Shown here: positions 1 through 12,136 of the stretch, one piece after another | Layout: each line of letters opens with the position of its first letter | Position numbering within the stretch: position 1 is the stretch's first letter | NCBI GenBank assembly: GCA_015501075.1 | Contig: JADNYJ010000022.1 | Span: 186,001-250,000 of the forward strand | DNA: 64,000 nt | Direction of reading: 5' to 3' | Source of the DNA: Gymnopilus junonius | Lineage: Eukaryota; Basidiomycota; Agaricomycetes; Agaricales; Galerinaceae | Translations under genes and position numbers: made by a program | The notes under the pieces: generated by a model | Seen by the model: only the letters and a program-made list of their open reading frames with translations | The model's database searches: none | What the model was told of the DNA's origin: nothing

Positions 1-943
1 CATAGCACCTAAGAAAAACATGAGAACAAGTGAAAATATGACTAGACAACTGAGCAATTACCGCTGGGATGCACTAAAACCTTAGACAAACGAGTTGCCC
101 TGCGAGCACGGATTTCTCGCCATACACGTTCTCCGAAGTAGATGATACCTGGCCAGATTGTAAATCTCCAGCTCAGGTATCCGAGACAGTGGTCAGTAGA
201 ATAGAAAGGGAACGTCTTAATGTAGTCGGGGTCAACGGAGTCGCGAACGAAGCATCCGGTAGCATGGGTGTAGAGGCCGAGCATGAAGAAGAAAGCCAAG
301 TGATGCGTGTACCAGAAAGCCTCGAAGCACTGGGCGCGGATCTTGTTGTGCGCAGTGGTGTACATCAACAGCATGATGAGCAGCATGAAATGACCAGTGA
401 TGCCACCAGGTTGAGTGTAATGGATCTGTTGGGCAGTCTGCTTGCGGATTTCTAGCATGAAACGAACCCTCAGAATCATCGAAAGGTATAGCAGTAAAGC
501 GAAAACGTACGGGTACGTTCGACGTTGATGAAATTTACGTAGTGAGAAGTTGTGTGGACCATGGCCCAGAAAGCCATCGAGTAGGCGACCTGTCTGTGGA
601 ACCAAATATTTTCGTCGGCAGGGAACAACCATGCGAGCCGGGGGCGAACAACTCGAATGATATTACGGAGCATGGGGACGAGGATGAGGCCACCATCCAA
701 CGCAAGGACGAGGCCAGCACCACGGGACACCCAGACGGAGAATTTCAAGGAATTAAGACCAGCCAATTTCTTGTTCGTTTCCTGTGGGGAGAATTCGTAA
801 AGCCAGAAGAGGACGATGATGAGTAGCACTAACCTGACTGTGCCAGCCATATGCGAACAAAGCAAGATGTGCACCATAGAAGAGAACGTTGAAAGTGAGT
901 CGTCTTGCGACAAGGAACTCGCGGTAAACCAGCTTTCACCCAT
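1..943 (-). CDS. noxA: NADPH oxidase, NoxA/Nox1 type (C-terminal part beyond left edge)
   Basis: Membrane flavocytochrome that passes electrons from NADPH across the membrane to make superoxide; fungal NoxA acts in development and hyphal differentiation. Visible exons are about 834-943, 511-781, 62-451 and 1-8, joined by introns 782-833, 452-510 and 9-61. They cover the N-terminal ferric-reductase membrane domain. Paired haem-ligand histidines appear in WFHR and MVHT on one helix and in HHLAFF and YTHATG on another. HYTQPGGITGHF and ETNKKLAGLNSLKFSVW are typical of the family. The FAD- and NADPH-binding half is outside the window. Odd: the first exon reads MGESWFT in one frame and REFLVARRLTFN in the next, with only CC at 923-924 between them. 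One more C would join them, so the start carries a probable base loss. The start at 943 is inferred. Confidence 0.9.
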
Positions 944-1427
944 GGTAGACGACTTCTGTTACAAACTACAAATAAAACTGGCGCCGACCAGCGGAAAAGG
1001 AAGGAAAGAGGGTATGAAGGAGGGAATAAAGGGACAAAGAAGATGGCCTGCCCAAGTTTTCAATTGTTTGTGGGGGCTCGGCTCCCATGGCAATGTCAAT
1101 CGGTCACTCTGGTTCCCGACAACGTCCATCATTTACAACTATGTCCATGTTGTACATGCACATCATCATGAATAATGGGTAAGGTCGACAAGCGGCAAAG
1201 CCGGCTACCTCATCTCATGTCAATTGTGGCAGAATTGTGAATTTTGTAAGGATTTCAAATGTGCAACGATTGCGCTTTGGCTTACATTGTGTGTCACTGT
1301 GTGCGAAAAGATTACGTCACTGCACAGCCCGCACCGATCTTGCAATCTCCCGCCAATTTCCAATTTTTTCGAATCCAACGACTCTAAGACCCTCTACCTT
1401 TTTAAGGTAGCGGGAATGTACATGTAC
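944..1427. other. intergenic, between noxA start and MAD2 end
   Basis: About 480 bases upstream of noxA and downstream of MAD2. I see no conserved reading frame; short open frames here overlap each other and lack family features. It presumably holds the noxA promoter and the MAD2 3' end. Confidence 0.5.
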
Positions 1428-2277
1428 CTATTCTCCCTCGTCGTATCTATATGCTACCATGGCTTCGATCCTGTGAACATCCGTGCTAAAGCTCCGCATC
1501 TTGACTTGTTGGCTCTTGCTCGCCTCAATCGCTAGCGGGTCTGTATCTACCCACTCCCCGGCGGGCACATCGGCTGATTCTGATGTATAAGCCAGAATAT
1601 TGAACACAGTTGGCTCCTGAATGACCGGTAGATAGGTCACCATTGATATGATTTGCTTTAAAATAGCCCTTATTTCTGATTGGATCTCGGATTCTGGCTT
1701 AGGTTGTCGACTGCTCATTCGCCACCTCAATTAATGCTCATTTATGAAACAGCATTGAAATCGTACCTTGCTTCGGATACAGAAGCCTCCGGTTCGACCA
1801 GGTGGATGTCAAAAACCCAGCGCTCAAGTGGAGTGCGCGTATCTTTGGAAATAATTGCAAGGACAAGTTGTGTCACCGATCTGGTAAGCAACCACTCTGA
1901 AGTCGCTATCAATGCGACAATGTGGGATTCGACACGGAATGAGGCATACTCTCTACTTGTTTTAGAATCCTGTGCGTCGTATATAGTCAGCGCATATGCA
2001 AATCCTTGGATGAATGCCACGCACCTATCGAGGTAATTTCCAAGGCTAGATCCTGAGTGACTAGGACAGTCTGTCCGTATTTCTTCACCATGTGGAAGTC
2101 ATCTGAAGGGTATACTTCGCGTTGAAACAAGATTCTGGAGCGGCAAACAATGAGTGAGGAAGAGCTTTCTGGGTAGAAACATGCATACGTGTTTACAGCA
2201 TATTTGAAGAAATCTGTTACCAGTGCCGCCGAGCCTTTGAGCGTGATAGCTTGACGATTTGCTTGCTTGGATGCCAT
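1428..2277 (-). CDS. MAD2: Spindle checkpoint protein Mad2 (HORMA domain)
   Basis: Spindle assembly checkpoint protein that binds Mad1 and Cdc20 at unattached kinetochores. The start MASKQANRQAITLKGSAALV matches the family N-terminus; REVYPSDDFHMVKKYGQTVLV and TPLERWVFDIHLVEPE are HORMA signatures. Exons run from 2277 to 2189, then 2025-2134, a 20-nt microexon at 1950-1969, an exon from 1905, and the last exon ending at the stop at 1428. The microexon supplies RILKQVE, bridging NYLDR to the SEWLLTR segment. Odd: the frame for VTQDLALE and the frame for NYLDR are offset by one base at an A run (TTT on the plus strand, 2037-2039). One more A gives LALENYLDR, so a base loss is likely. About 210 residues once corrected, normal for the family. 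Confidence 0.9.
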
Positions 2278-2426
2278 CCTATGTAACTTTGGTGGTCTGC
2301 AGTAAAAGAAAACTTGAACTGGACGCGACCTGTAAATGAACACGAGGTCACGTGGACGGACTTTCACTGCAATACTTAAGTACGCCGCTTAGGCTGTATT
2401 ATTGACGCTAACTTATCCTACTAATA

Positions 2427-5224
2427 ATGTCTGTCGCTACTCCTACAGGATCGTCGCAGTCCCCGGCTGTTCCTTCTCCAGGCAACCAAGATGCTGCATC
2501 CAATATTCCCGCTACAGACCGTGTCATCATGGAATATCTACGCGCTCGCGGTCATACTGGAGCTGCAAAGGCCCTTCTTGAGGAGATCGAGGCAGCTTCC
2601 CCAGATGACAGCACCAAGCAACCAGAAACGGTGGGGATGAAGGAATTTATCGAGCGGCTCTCCGTGTTTGCAGAAAAGCCGTCAAGGCCTGGAGACAATA
2701 TCCTGAAAGACTCGGGAAGCGTCTTACAAGAACTCGGTACAATGGGCAATCCTCCCAATATTCAAACTCTTATCGCCAGTATTGGGTCTGTTGGAGCTGA
2801 AGAACTCCTGTCACATGATCCTACATACCATCAGGAAGGATTCCGAGAACTTGAAGCATGGGTAGATGGCTCTCTAGACATGTATCGCGTATGTGTCACC
2901 CTCCGCGTTTGGTTCTCCAGAACGCTAATATTGAACTATGCAGCCCGAATTCCGGCCTATACTCTTTCCAATATTCTGCCATTTCTATTTTGATCTTATA
3001 CAGAAAGGTTTCAAAGACGCTGGTATGCACTCTGTGTGAATCATGCGTTCAAATATCTGAACATTCTCCACAGCAACTCAATTCTTTTCCAAATTCTCTG
3101 GATCATTGTCTCCATCGCATAGTGCAACACTCCATCATCTATCAACTCTCCTACTTCCTGCTCATGTCCAGAACGACGAACTGGCCCAACGTTTCCGAAA
3201 TGAAAAGTATACAATACGGATGAGCCGTTCGGGTTTTTCACTCCTTGTAGGATGGCTTACGGAGGGCTTTGGTGGCGAGGCATTTGGAGCCGGCGATGGA
3301 TTCTCAGGAGAGACAGGAAAACGTGGACGGGCCCAAGTTATGCGGGTAGTCAACAATCACCTCCGTTTCGATGGTAAATATTGGAGTTATGCGTCATAAC
3401 ATATATTGACTCGCAAATCAGTTACTTCGTCAAATCCGACGACGGTCTCTCCCTATACATGGGAGGAGTCAACGGGTTTATTATCATCACTTATACCTCA
3501 GGCAAGCGGAAGCAAAACAAGCTTGACAAATCCTCAAGCATTTAATACGAGTAAGGGAGTCCTCAAATTAGGACCAGCTCCGATTCCAGAGGACCTGCGT
3601 GTTGAGTCGGAGCGCGTTTTAAGAGACCAAGCAATGGTGGATCGAGATCCCTCTGTCCAATACGACCTTTCCCTATCCAGGGTTGTTCCTCAAGGACTCA
3701 TTGCCCCAACCGAAACGGACTTGTTACCTCGTCCTCCTTCCTTCAAGACGATTGATGTCGAGCGGGAGGTAAACTCTGTGAGAGATGCCAGGAAGCGAAT
3801 ACGACTAGACCCGTCAGCGTTGGCCAACATAGATCCAAATTCTTCTCAAGCGAACGCCTTACGTGCTCGCGCGTTACCAAGTATATGTGCCTACACTTTA
3901 CACGACGTTGCTGAAGGGTAAGCTTAACAAGCTCAAGGGGATCTCTCTGGACAACTGATTTCCCTTTGCAAGTGCTCCTTGTTGCACATTTTCTCCAGAC
4001 ACGTCGTTGATGGCTGCAGGCTTTGCCGAAAGCTACATTCGCCTATGGAGTCTCAAGGGTGAAAAATTGAGAGGACTTCGGAGCGATTTTACTTCAAGCT
4101 CGGTTAAGGACGGTTGGTTCCAGTTTGGTTCTTGATTGTCACCGTTCATGTTCTAATTCATGCTTATCAGCCGCCTCCCTGAATAAAATGCGAGAAAAGA
4201 AGGGGAGCACAACTAGAAAGCTCATTGGACACAGTGGCCCTGTCTATTCAGTAGCTTTTGATTCTCTAAGCGGCTCTGCTGCCCCTCCAAAATATCTGCT
4301 ATCGGCCTCTGCAGATGCCACGACTCGGTTGTGGTCATTAGATACATTTACGAATGTTGTTGCGTTCCAGGGACACGAAAATCCTATTTGGGACGTCAAG
4401 TGGAGTCCGATGGGGATATATTTCGCGACTGCTAGCCGAGATCGAACAGCGCGACTGTGGTCTACAGATCGGACATCATGCTTGAGAATATACGCGGGGC
4501 ATCTAAGCGACGTTGATGTGAGTCTTTACCTGAATACGTCCGCTTTGCAGTGTCTCACTAATTCATGTAGTGTGTACAATTTCATCCCAATTCTCTATAT
4601 CTTGCAACTGGCTCAAGTGATTGGACAGCACGACTCTGGGACGTACAACGTGGATCGTGTTTGAGAGTTTTTATTGGTCATCAAGGAGCTGTTTCAACAC
4701 TTGCTATCAGTCCAGACGGCAGGTACTTAGCTACTGCAGGCATGTCACCAATTTCTCGGATATGTTCCAGTTTCTGACTATTTTCTTGCTGGCAGGTGAA
4801 GACCTGGCCATCAATTTATGGGACATTGGATCCGGAAAACGCATCAAGAAGATGACGGGACACACATCGTCCATTTACTCGCTTGCATTTAGTGCAGAGT
4901 CGTCACTGCTCGTCAGTGGGGGTGCTGACTGGACAGCCCGAACATGGGATGTGAAAAGCGCTGGGGGACCCCACCCCAAAACTCTGAAAAATGGTTCTGC
5001 TTTCAATGTAAGTCGCAATTATGGAGACGATGACAGCACAGAGACGTAAGTCTGCATCGCTTGCTTCTCGCTTCTCTTGTTTGTTTAATGACTTATCTCT
5101 GTAATGTAGTGTTGACCTCTTGGCAACTTTCCCGACAAAACGAACACCGATTACCAACGTTCAATTTACTTCTCGTAACCTGTGCCTTGTTGGAGGCGTG
5201 TACTTGTCGCCAGAAACTCGATAG
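2427..5224 (+). CDS. TAF5: TFIID subunit TAF5 (LisH, NTD2, WD40)
   Basis: Subunit of the general transcription factor TFIID (and of SAGA in many fungi). Domains in order: an N-terminal LisH-like segment (RVIMEYLRARGHTGAAKALL); the TAF5 NTD2 domain (LEAWVDGSLDMYR, PEFRPILFPIFCHFYFDLIQ, KYTIRMSRSGFSLLVGWL); a linker; then a C-terminal WD40 propeller with repeats such as LIGHSGPVYSVAFDS, FQGHENPIWDVKWSPMG and MTGHTSSIYSLAFS. At least seven introns are needed; the first starts at GTATGTG after MYR near 2889. The last exon reads VDLLATFPTKRTPITNVQF and ends with TAG at 5222-5224. Starts 150 bases from divergent MAD2. Confidence 0.93.
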
Positions 5225-5452
5225 TATCTTTGGAACCTTCATATCGTACCTTGCTTTCGGTGATTGTATGTTATGGTGTTGTAATATTATTTGAATGGAT
5301 AGCTTCAGTGGCAAGCATTCAGATGTCGATAGAAATTGTACTGTACTAATGGCAAGTATTTATAAAGTATGAATTCGAGCATCAATATAGAACAGAGAGC
5401 ATGAAAAAATCCAGATGTTCTTAGAGATTAAAGCAGCCACAATTAGTAAAGA

Positions 5453-6081
5453 TCATTTCGCGGTGATCGAGAACTCATAAGTGCTGTCCTGAGAATCGAA
5501 ACCTTGAGAGGCAGGCAGGTAGAGCGATGTCGGATCTGGAGTAGGTGCCCTTTCTGGTTCAGGGCGCTCCTGGGCATCCTCATCTCCGCTAGCATATCCC
5601 TGGGAGACACTTTGGAGCTCTGGACATGGAGCCGTCAGGAGCTCGTCCTGATCAAAGGGCTGGTTGATACCATCCTGAGAACCCCAAACTAAGAGTCGAT
5701 ATCTGACTTTCCTCCTAATGTTCTATCCCGTCATGGGCACCAGTCAAATCTGTAAAAAAGGAAAGAAGTTCTGCACTTGAGATCCACTGAATCTATCGTT
5801 ACCGTTGGGCAAGGTTTCTTGACTACTTTCAGACCATGTCCTGTCCGTACTCTCTTGTAATGAATAATGATAATCGTAGTCCTCTTGGTCTCTCTATGGT
5901 ATGGCATCCAATCAGCAATCGATCCAGTCCATAAGACTTGACTTACCCTGTTCTCTTCTCGCTCGAGTTGTCTGTCTTCCTGTTAAATTTCAGCTCTTTG
6001 AGCATCAACTTGGGAGGGGTATGCGAGCAGCTCGGCATCGATGCTATAAGACGAGGCATGTATGTTTCGGGTATTATGCAT
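5453..6081 (-). CDS. unrecognised small acidic protein, gene structure uncertain
   Basis: I do not recognise this gene. The last exon reads GSQDGINQPFDQDELLTAP and continues, rich in Q, E, D, P and S, to FSITAK and a stop at 5453. Upstream exons are short and joined by plausible introns: RDQEDYDYHYSLQESTDRTW, then a 9-nt exon (DLT), then the last exon. The most upstream exon starts at ATG 6081 (MHNTRNIHASSYSIDAELL) and continues as QEDRQLEREENR, but an in-frame TAA at 5983-5985 separates the two. That TAA sits in TTTAACAG, a good splice acceptor, so an unseen intron with an upstream start is possible. The 5' part is therefore unreliable. Confidence 0.45.
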
Positions 6082-6482
6082 CTTCACTGCTTCCAGAGGC
6101 TAGAAATGGTTGAGAGGTATTTGAAACCGAGAGTTGGCCTTCTGTGGTGGCCCATTTATACGTAGGTCATCCGTACAGCAAGCCCATTGTTGTATGAAGT
6201 CTTTTGTTTTGTTGCAACAAAGTGTTCGGATGATAGATCCTTTACAATTATACAATAGACAAAGAAAGATGGGCACGTGATAGCTAATTGGCGCGATGTA
6301 AACCGTGACTTGAAATCAACTCCTCTTTGACCGGTAACCGCAAGGCTGGACTGACTGCCATTCTCAAGACCCTGGCTTTTTGTCTTTGAGTCCCCCATTT
6401 ACCGCAACAGTGAGTAGTCCTCGCTCATCTGCAGCCCTATCCACCGTCGCTGACAAAGGTAAACGTTGGCCGCGTGCCACAG
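6082..6482. other. divergent intergenic region
   Basis: About 400 bases between two divergent unrecognised genes. No conserved frame or RNA is visible. It may contain the true first exon of the gene to its left. Confidence 0.4.
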
Positions 6483-7336
6483 ATGCCAGACGAGTCCATG
6501 GATATCGACGCCACCCACAACGGTGTTGCTTCAACTCACGATACCCATAACTCACTGACAGAGACTCATTTGAACCAAGGCACGCATTTTTATTGGCTCC
6601 TCTTCTCTCAAGGAAGCGTTTTCTCATTTGACGCCCAGTTCCTCATACTCCTACTCCGACCGTTCGGGACAATTTTCGGGAAATCCAGGTGAAGGTTCAT
6701 GTGCGCACCGCCGGCAAGGATACCTGGGCTTATCAAGGTAGAGGGGTTGTAACGCAAGAGGTTTCAGGGCAGTCTTCTCGTGTCGGTAAGTCTTCAGAGC
6801 CTGACTGGCATCTTTCCACCATTCATATATTGCTTTAAAGTGGTCAGAAATTTAACAAACGGGAAAATAATGACCACCTTCAGTGAAGTAAGTTCTGCCG
6901 TTTTATGTCTTTCGATCTTCATTGACTCGTTTCCAAGTCGACAGACCTACAAGCGGAAAAGCGAGGGAACTTCGTGGTCATAGGTTGCGTTGAAGAAGGT
7001 CGCGTCATTTCATGGTCTCTGAATGTATGTAGAATGTCAAGAAGAGCTTTTATTCATCTGAACCCTGTCTGTTATCCGATTTTCTAGGCATTGAATAACT
7101 CGGAGACGCTTCGTCTGCTTGCGAGCATCGAAATTGCATGTTACAAATGCAAACAGGCAGTGGCGGACCCTCGTTCTCATACCAAGTCCCGGAGGAAGGT
7201 CGAAAGACTCATCAAAGAGGATAGACGAAAGAGACATCGTCGCCGAAAAGATCAAGAGGCCATGATTGACGCCTTTGCTCGTCAAAACCTGAGCATGGAA
7301 CCTACACAAGAAGCTGGTCCTCCAGTCGAATCGTGA
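6483..7336 (+). CDS. conserved-looking protein with possible PH/RanBP1-like fold
   Basis: Not firmly recognised. The start MPDESMDIDATHNG leads into a Ser-rich segment (SSYSYSDRSGQ), then a domain beginning REIQVKVHVRTAGKDTWAYQ. Exons then give VVVRNLTNGKIMTTFSE, STDLQAEKRGNFVVIGCVEE, ISWSLN and ALNNSETLRLLASIEIACYK, and a basic tail (RRKVERLIKEDRRKRHRRRK) to the stop at 7334-7336. Length and order of the middle part resemble a PH-type domain such as RanBP1; this is a guess. Odd: two single-base frame changes are needed, both at T runs (6587-6591 and 6673-6676). Removing one T at each gives one continuous protein, so extra bases in the assembly are likely. The three downstream introns have normal GT-AG ends. 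Confidence 0.6.
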
Positions 7337-8044
7337 ACATGGCTTTCAAATTCATACATTTTGTTTGACACGAAGGATTAGTGTGCTCAGAAGTCGTCTT
7401 TTTGCTGTAACTTAAACCCCTGGCGTGTAGTATCTCTATTAGATATAGTCCTTTTCTGTCTTTCTTACTATGTTGCGGACAATGCACGTTTTGACAATAT
7501 CTTGTTCGTTAATAAGAAAGTTCTCAATGAATGCTTACTTTTCTACAACTGCTCTTACAACCTTGAACCAACCGAGACCTTTTACTTCAAGAAAGTTTCA
7601 GCAAGCGATGAAAATACATGATTGAGGGATAGGTGGGTATAGAAGGGGCCCAAACAAAGTTCTGAGAAGAGGCCATGCTTCCAAAGAGAGGTACGCAAGG
7701 TATCTCAGGCCTTTGAGTAGTAAGCATGCAACAGGGAACCTTCACGTTGAGGTTCCCAAGGCGCCACAGGTTGAATCCAAGGGGCAGTGGAGTGCTGGAT
7801 GGCAAGGTCCATGGAATTTGCAGTTGCAGATCGGGTATTTGGACATACGATAGAGCTTGACTGGATCTGAGGTAGCTCCGTGGGCGATGATAGGCAAACG
7901 GCTCCAAAATCGGAAAAAAGTACATGATTGACAGTTGATGTAGAATAGTGATATGAAAACATCCCCCACGCATCCCAGCATTGTCGAAGGGGGGGACTGC
8001 AGACCCGAGACTGAAAACGGGGGAAAGAAAAAGATAAATAATGA
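7337..8044. other. convergent intergenic region
   Basis: About 700 bases between two convergent genes. Several overlapping minus-strand frames of 79-153 codons lie here (7587-8082), but they lie in competing frames, have no recognisable domain and look like chance. Likely the 3' ends of both neighbours. Confidence 0.4.
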
Positions 8045-9820
8045 TCATGAAGGGTACGAAGCACCAAGAGGATGACCTGCATCTGGCTGCGACGGTGAGG
8101 GGTTGATATCTAAAGGACCACGCCTCTCCGAATATTGAGGAGGAAGTTCGACAACACCGTCCTCATTAGGAGGTATGGCATCTTCTACATCGGTGTGAAG
8201 GATAAATCTTGTCGGGGGGTTGTATCTGGCATTATTGGCAGCCAGAGCGGCCTTTCGTTGCGCAGGAGTCATTGAATCTCTTGAGGATGATGTTTCTCCT
8301 CTGCTCTGCTCAGCAAAGGGTTCAATTTCCGACTCAGGCATCATAGGGGGTGCGGAGGAGCTGAAAGGGTCGGGTGGAGGGAAGGCTTGGCGTGGAGGAT
8401 ATATTTGCGGGGTTAGTTGATAGCCTTCTGTACTCTGATAGCTCGACTCGGACGGCTGGTATGACCCAGAGTATTGACTAGGCCTGTCGTATCGAGATGA
8501 GGCGCGTCAAGGAAAGGATTTGAAGCAGTCGCAACAGTTGAAGGGGAATATGGATAGGCAAACTGAGCAGAACTGCTTGCCAAAGGGTCCGACCCGTAAG
8601 TCGGGGGAGGTGCATTCGCAGGTGGATCGTAAGCAGGGTCTATCCCAGGACCTAATCTACGTGACTGACGCCTGTAATTCCCTTGGTTTCTTGAATCGTG
8701 CCTTCTCCTAAGGAAGAATAGTCCGAGTGTAATAACTACCGCTAAGAACAACAAGGAACCTATGACGGTGCCCGCAACAGCTGCAATTGAGACGCCTGAA
8801 TGAGCTGGAGCAGATGTAGAAGACGCGCTTGCAGAGGGGGTAGTAGATAATGATGTAGCGGACGATGCAGGAGGGCCTGCAGTCGATGTCGGCGAATTGG
8901 CATTTAGGCATGTACTGTCATCGGAGGAACCGACCATCTTTACGTCCGAACTACCACCTTGACGGCCTTGCGCATCGATCATGAAGAATATCAGGGACGT
9001 CCCGCGAGCTACATCAGCATTCCAAGTGAAAGAGGTAGGACCGGTAGGCGGCCTTAATGTAAGTGCACTCCCGCCAGGAACAACGGCCTGATAGAAATCC
9101 TAATGAAACCAATTAAAGAACAGGCAAAATGAGACTCACATTTATCGTCACTGGCTGGACGGCAGCTGTGTATCCATTGAAAACGTAAGGTCTAACGATA
9201 GTTGATAAGATATTGTGTCAATTGATATTTTTCGGGGGCAATCTTACCTGCACTGTTGCAAGGCACTGTTCAGTTGGAACGAAAAGTTGACCGCTGTCAA
9301 ACACACTTTAGTGACCCAGAAAACCGTCGTCAACATGTATACTGACTTGTGTTCGTGTTGCATGAGACTCCTTTTGATGGTTGGGTCGTTAGGATCTCAG
9401 TTGTCCCTCCTGAATTAAAACCAGTCGCGTCCGACATAACAAACACCATCTGAGAGCCATTTGCGATAGGTAGTTGGAAGGAGTACGACCCAACCCCATT
9501 ACTAAATGCTGAAGATGGTATTGAAATGTTGACTGGCGTGCCAAAAACCTGAATGACATAAATGTCAGTCCGAGAATATTGTAAAGGATTCACAGAAGAC
9601 ACTTGCGGGAACTATAAGAAGTTGGAAGGGCGGTGTTCCTCCTAGAGATGGAGAATTAGGAGAAGGTGACGATGATGCAGATTCAAGACTTGCCAGTCCA
9701 TGTCAAAGGTACATTGTCGCATTCGGATAAAGTGCCAAATGTGTATGAGAAAGCGAGTGCAAGGGGAGCCCTATAGCAAAAGAAAAGAACAACAGCAAAA
9801 AGACGAAAAAGAGTGAACAT
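8045..9820 (-). CDS. secreted-domain/single-pass membrane protein of basidiomycete type
   Basis: Function unknown. The start at 9820 gives a clear signal peptide (MFTLFRLFAVVLFFCYRAP, then LALA), followed by the ectodomain FSYTFGTLSECDNVPLTWTG. Later exons give VFGTPVNISIPSSAF, MSDATGFNSGGTTEILT, FSFQLNSALQQCR and SFTWNADVARGTSLIFFM. Then comes a Ser/Thr/Ala-rich stalk, one membrane helix (GVSIAAVAGTVIGSLLFLAV) followed by RRRH, and a disordered Pro/Ser/Tyr-rich tail to the stop at 8045. From memory, this layout with these motifs recurs in many-copy families of Agaricomycetes. Odd: the first two introns (9642-9693 and 9549-9606) both need GC donors (GCAAGT). The tail changes frame at CC (8501-8502); one added C joins NPFLDAP to SSRYDRPSQYSGSYQ. 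Confidence 0.82.
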
Positions 9821-10478
9821 TTCTGAAAAAGAAAAAGCGAAGATAAACGAATGGACTGTGCAAACGAGCGTAATAACGACCAGGAGGAGTAAAGTGTACG
9901 ACACTCGGAGACAATCCCCAAATTCACATTTGCTTACGTAAGTTCGCTCATTTAACGCGTTGGTCCAGCGTTGATCCAAGCATTACTCTCACGTTCTGCC
10001 CAGATACACATGTCATCTCACAGCATGGTTGCTACACCACCGCTCAGCGCTGTCCCCCTCAGTGCCTACAGCACAGCCCAAAAAAAATCGAGGATTTGAA
10101 GGTACCGATACCGATACCGATTTCCGACTACTTGTTCCCAGAGGATCCTCAATTGCAAAAGTATCATAGTAAAACCACGCTGAACTATAAAAGGCAAACA
10201 GTAGTTTTGGTTATGTTTCGGTTAGTGATGTCTTGAGAGTCACAATCTACAAGAAAAAAAGCACTATGTACGACTCTTCCATGCAGCTTTCGGAAAGTTA
10301 TCCATCCCGATTCTATAAGCGACTTGCTGTGTCATTTAAATTTTGGTACAACCATCGAGCCTGGAAAAATATTCGTTTTCTTTGACAAGGTGATCTGCTG
10401 CGCCAGCTCCTTTTCTTTAGCTCACCTGTGATTTGTTGCGCGCCGTAGTAGTTTTTGATCATCTTCCTGGCAGAATTG
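9821..10478. other. promoter region with short TACCGA tandem
   Basis: About 650 bases upstream of the membrane-protein gene and downstream of the next minus-strand gene. It holds three tandem TACCGA hexamers near 10102-10120 and A-rich stretches. I see no gene. Confidence 0.4.
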
Positions 10479-11840
10479 TCAATTCAATCGATAGATTGCA
10501 CGTTTGGCACGCCGTGGAGGGACACTGGTGAATAAGTCATCAACATCAGCAAAGTCTGTGTCATCTGTTGGTAACGAAAAATTATGCCAGGCGCGTCCCG
10601 ACTCCTCAAGGGAAGCGTCTAATGTCCCAACTCCTCCAGAGGGGGGGGCATATGATGCGCAGGGCAGTAAACGTCCAGAAGATAAGGAATAACCAAGGAA
10701 GTTTAGCGGACCACCGATTTCCAGTCCATGCTCATTGGAATATGGCTGCCGAGCGGGAAATATCAACAATGGTGCCACCTCAGAAATTCTAACCACGGGG
10801 AACGTATTGCCCGAGAACTTGGAAAAATCCAGGGGCTCGCTGGAGAGAGACGATTTAGACGAGGCTCGAGTAACATTCGCAAAGAATCGCAACCTTCGAA
10901 GAGAAGGGTTTCGGATAGACACGTCAGGGGGGGACAAAATGCTAAGGCTGGTTGAATGGCCTTGATGGACTGGATATATGCGTTATAGTCTGTGTTGTGC
11001 CATGATATCCGAAGGAAGACTTACCATTCTGAGTGGCTCGGGAATTGTGGAGGTTCGAGACGGCTCCGTAATCTTAAACTCTTTCTGTAAAACTGACGAT
11101 ATAAACGGAAATGAATGAACCTCGCTGGTATCCAATGACGTTTCTATCGTTGCGCCTTTTGTAGCGTCGCAAAAGCTGAACGTATAGGAAGACTCAAGTA
11201 AAGTGGAATCCTGATCGTCTATGGCAAAGAGTCCAGAGTTCAAAGATTTGTGCGAGGAAAGATCCATAGCCGACATCAAAGAAGGTAGACCAAAAGACTT
11301 AGGAGACGAAGGAATGCCAGCTGGAGATATGACGGTGCCATGAAGTTCCTTGCATGAATCAGTCCGAGAGGTCATAGGCACTTCGACGCAGACAGTAGAC
11401 CGACTAGTTGATACCCGTGAAATGGCGGCGTCCGAATCGCAGGAAATATCGAGTGAAGAAGGTTCCAGATAGTTACCGAGCTCCTCAGATCTAGAAAAGA
11501 GGGGAAGATAAGGAGAAGTAAGCAGCCATCAGGAAATGCGAGGCAAAAGAAGTGATGATCACCGGTCTTCGATGACGTTTCTCGCCTTTGCCAATCTTCT
11601 AGCCTGGGCGCGCCTTTGATTACTCTCCCATTTCTTCCTAGCGAGCTCGATTTCGAAATCCAGAAGTCCAGGACGCTTGTAGCGTGTTATCTTGCTCTGC
11701 GACAGAAGAAGGGCCAGACGATCTCGAGGTTCGCCAAGTTGCGATGGATTTGCAAGCCCTGCAGCACGCTCCAACACGCTTTGTAGCCTTATCAATTTTC
11801 GTCGGCTCGGTGAAGGAAGCTTGGGCACGAGTCTAACCAT
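10479..11840 (-). CDS. unrecognised Ser-rich protein
   Basis: Not recognised. Exon 1 starts at 11840 (MVRLVPKLPSPSRRKLIRLQ) and has a basic helical segment (ELARKKWESNQRRAQARRLA). A GT-AG intron joins it to SEELGNYLEPSSLDISCD, which runs on to EPLRM. After a second intron the last exon (PPDVSIRNPSLRRLRFF and on) ends with PPRRAKRAIYRLN and a stop at 10479. The last exon changes frame at a run of seven C on the minus strand (10927-10933 on plus); one more C would keep the frame from the intron acceptor. The product would be about 400 residues and mostly disordered, with an acidic stretch (DDTDFADVDDL) near the end. Confidence 0.6.
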
Positions 11841-12136
11841 GGTGCTGGTATGAAAATTGTATAAATCAGATGCACTTGGTTGTAACGTGACAAGAGTGAG
11901 TATCGCGGTAACTTCCGAGGCCAGTTCGACTTAGACGCCTGGTAGACGCCCGTGAGACAAACAGTAGGCAGGTGGTCAGGGATCGAGTAATAATAGCAAA
12001 AGAGCGCAGCAGAAGAAAAAAGTATATTAGAATGTAAATTCATTTACAGGTCCAGGTTCCGTTAAAACCGTGCCGCAACTGCGTAAATTTCGCATAGATA
12101 AAAATATTTACATAGGTCCGCGGGAGAGGACGTGGA

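Noticed and set aside
7587..8082. Overlapping minus-strand frames of 79-153 codons
   Set aside because: They are in competing frames, have no domain or good start, and lie in a convergent gap.
10102..10120. Three TACCGA hexamers as a regulatory repeat
   Set aside because: Too short to tell from chance; no partner motif seen elsewhere in the window.
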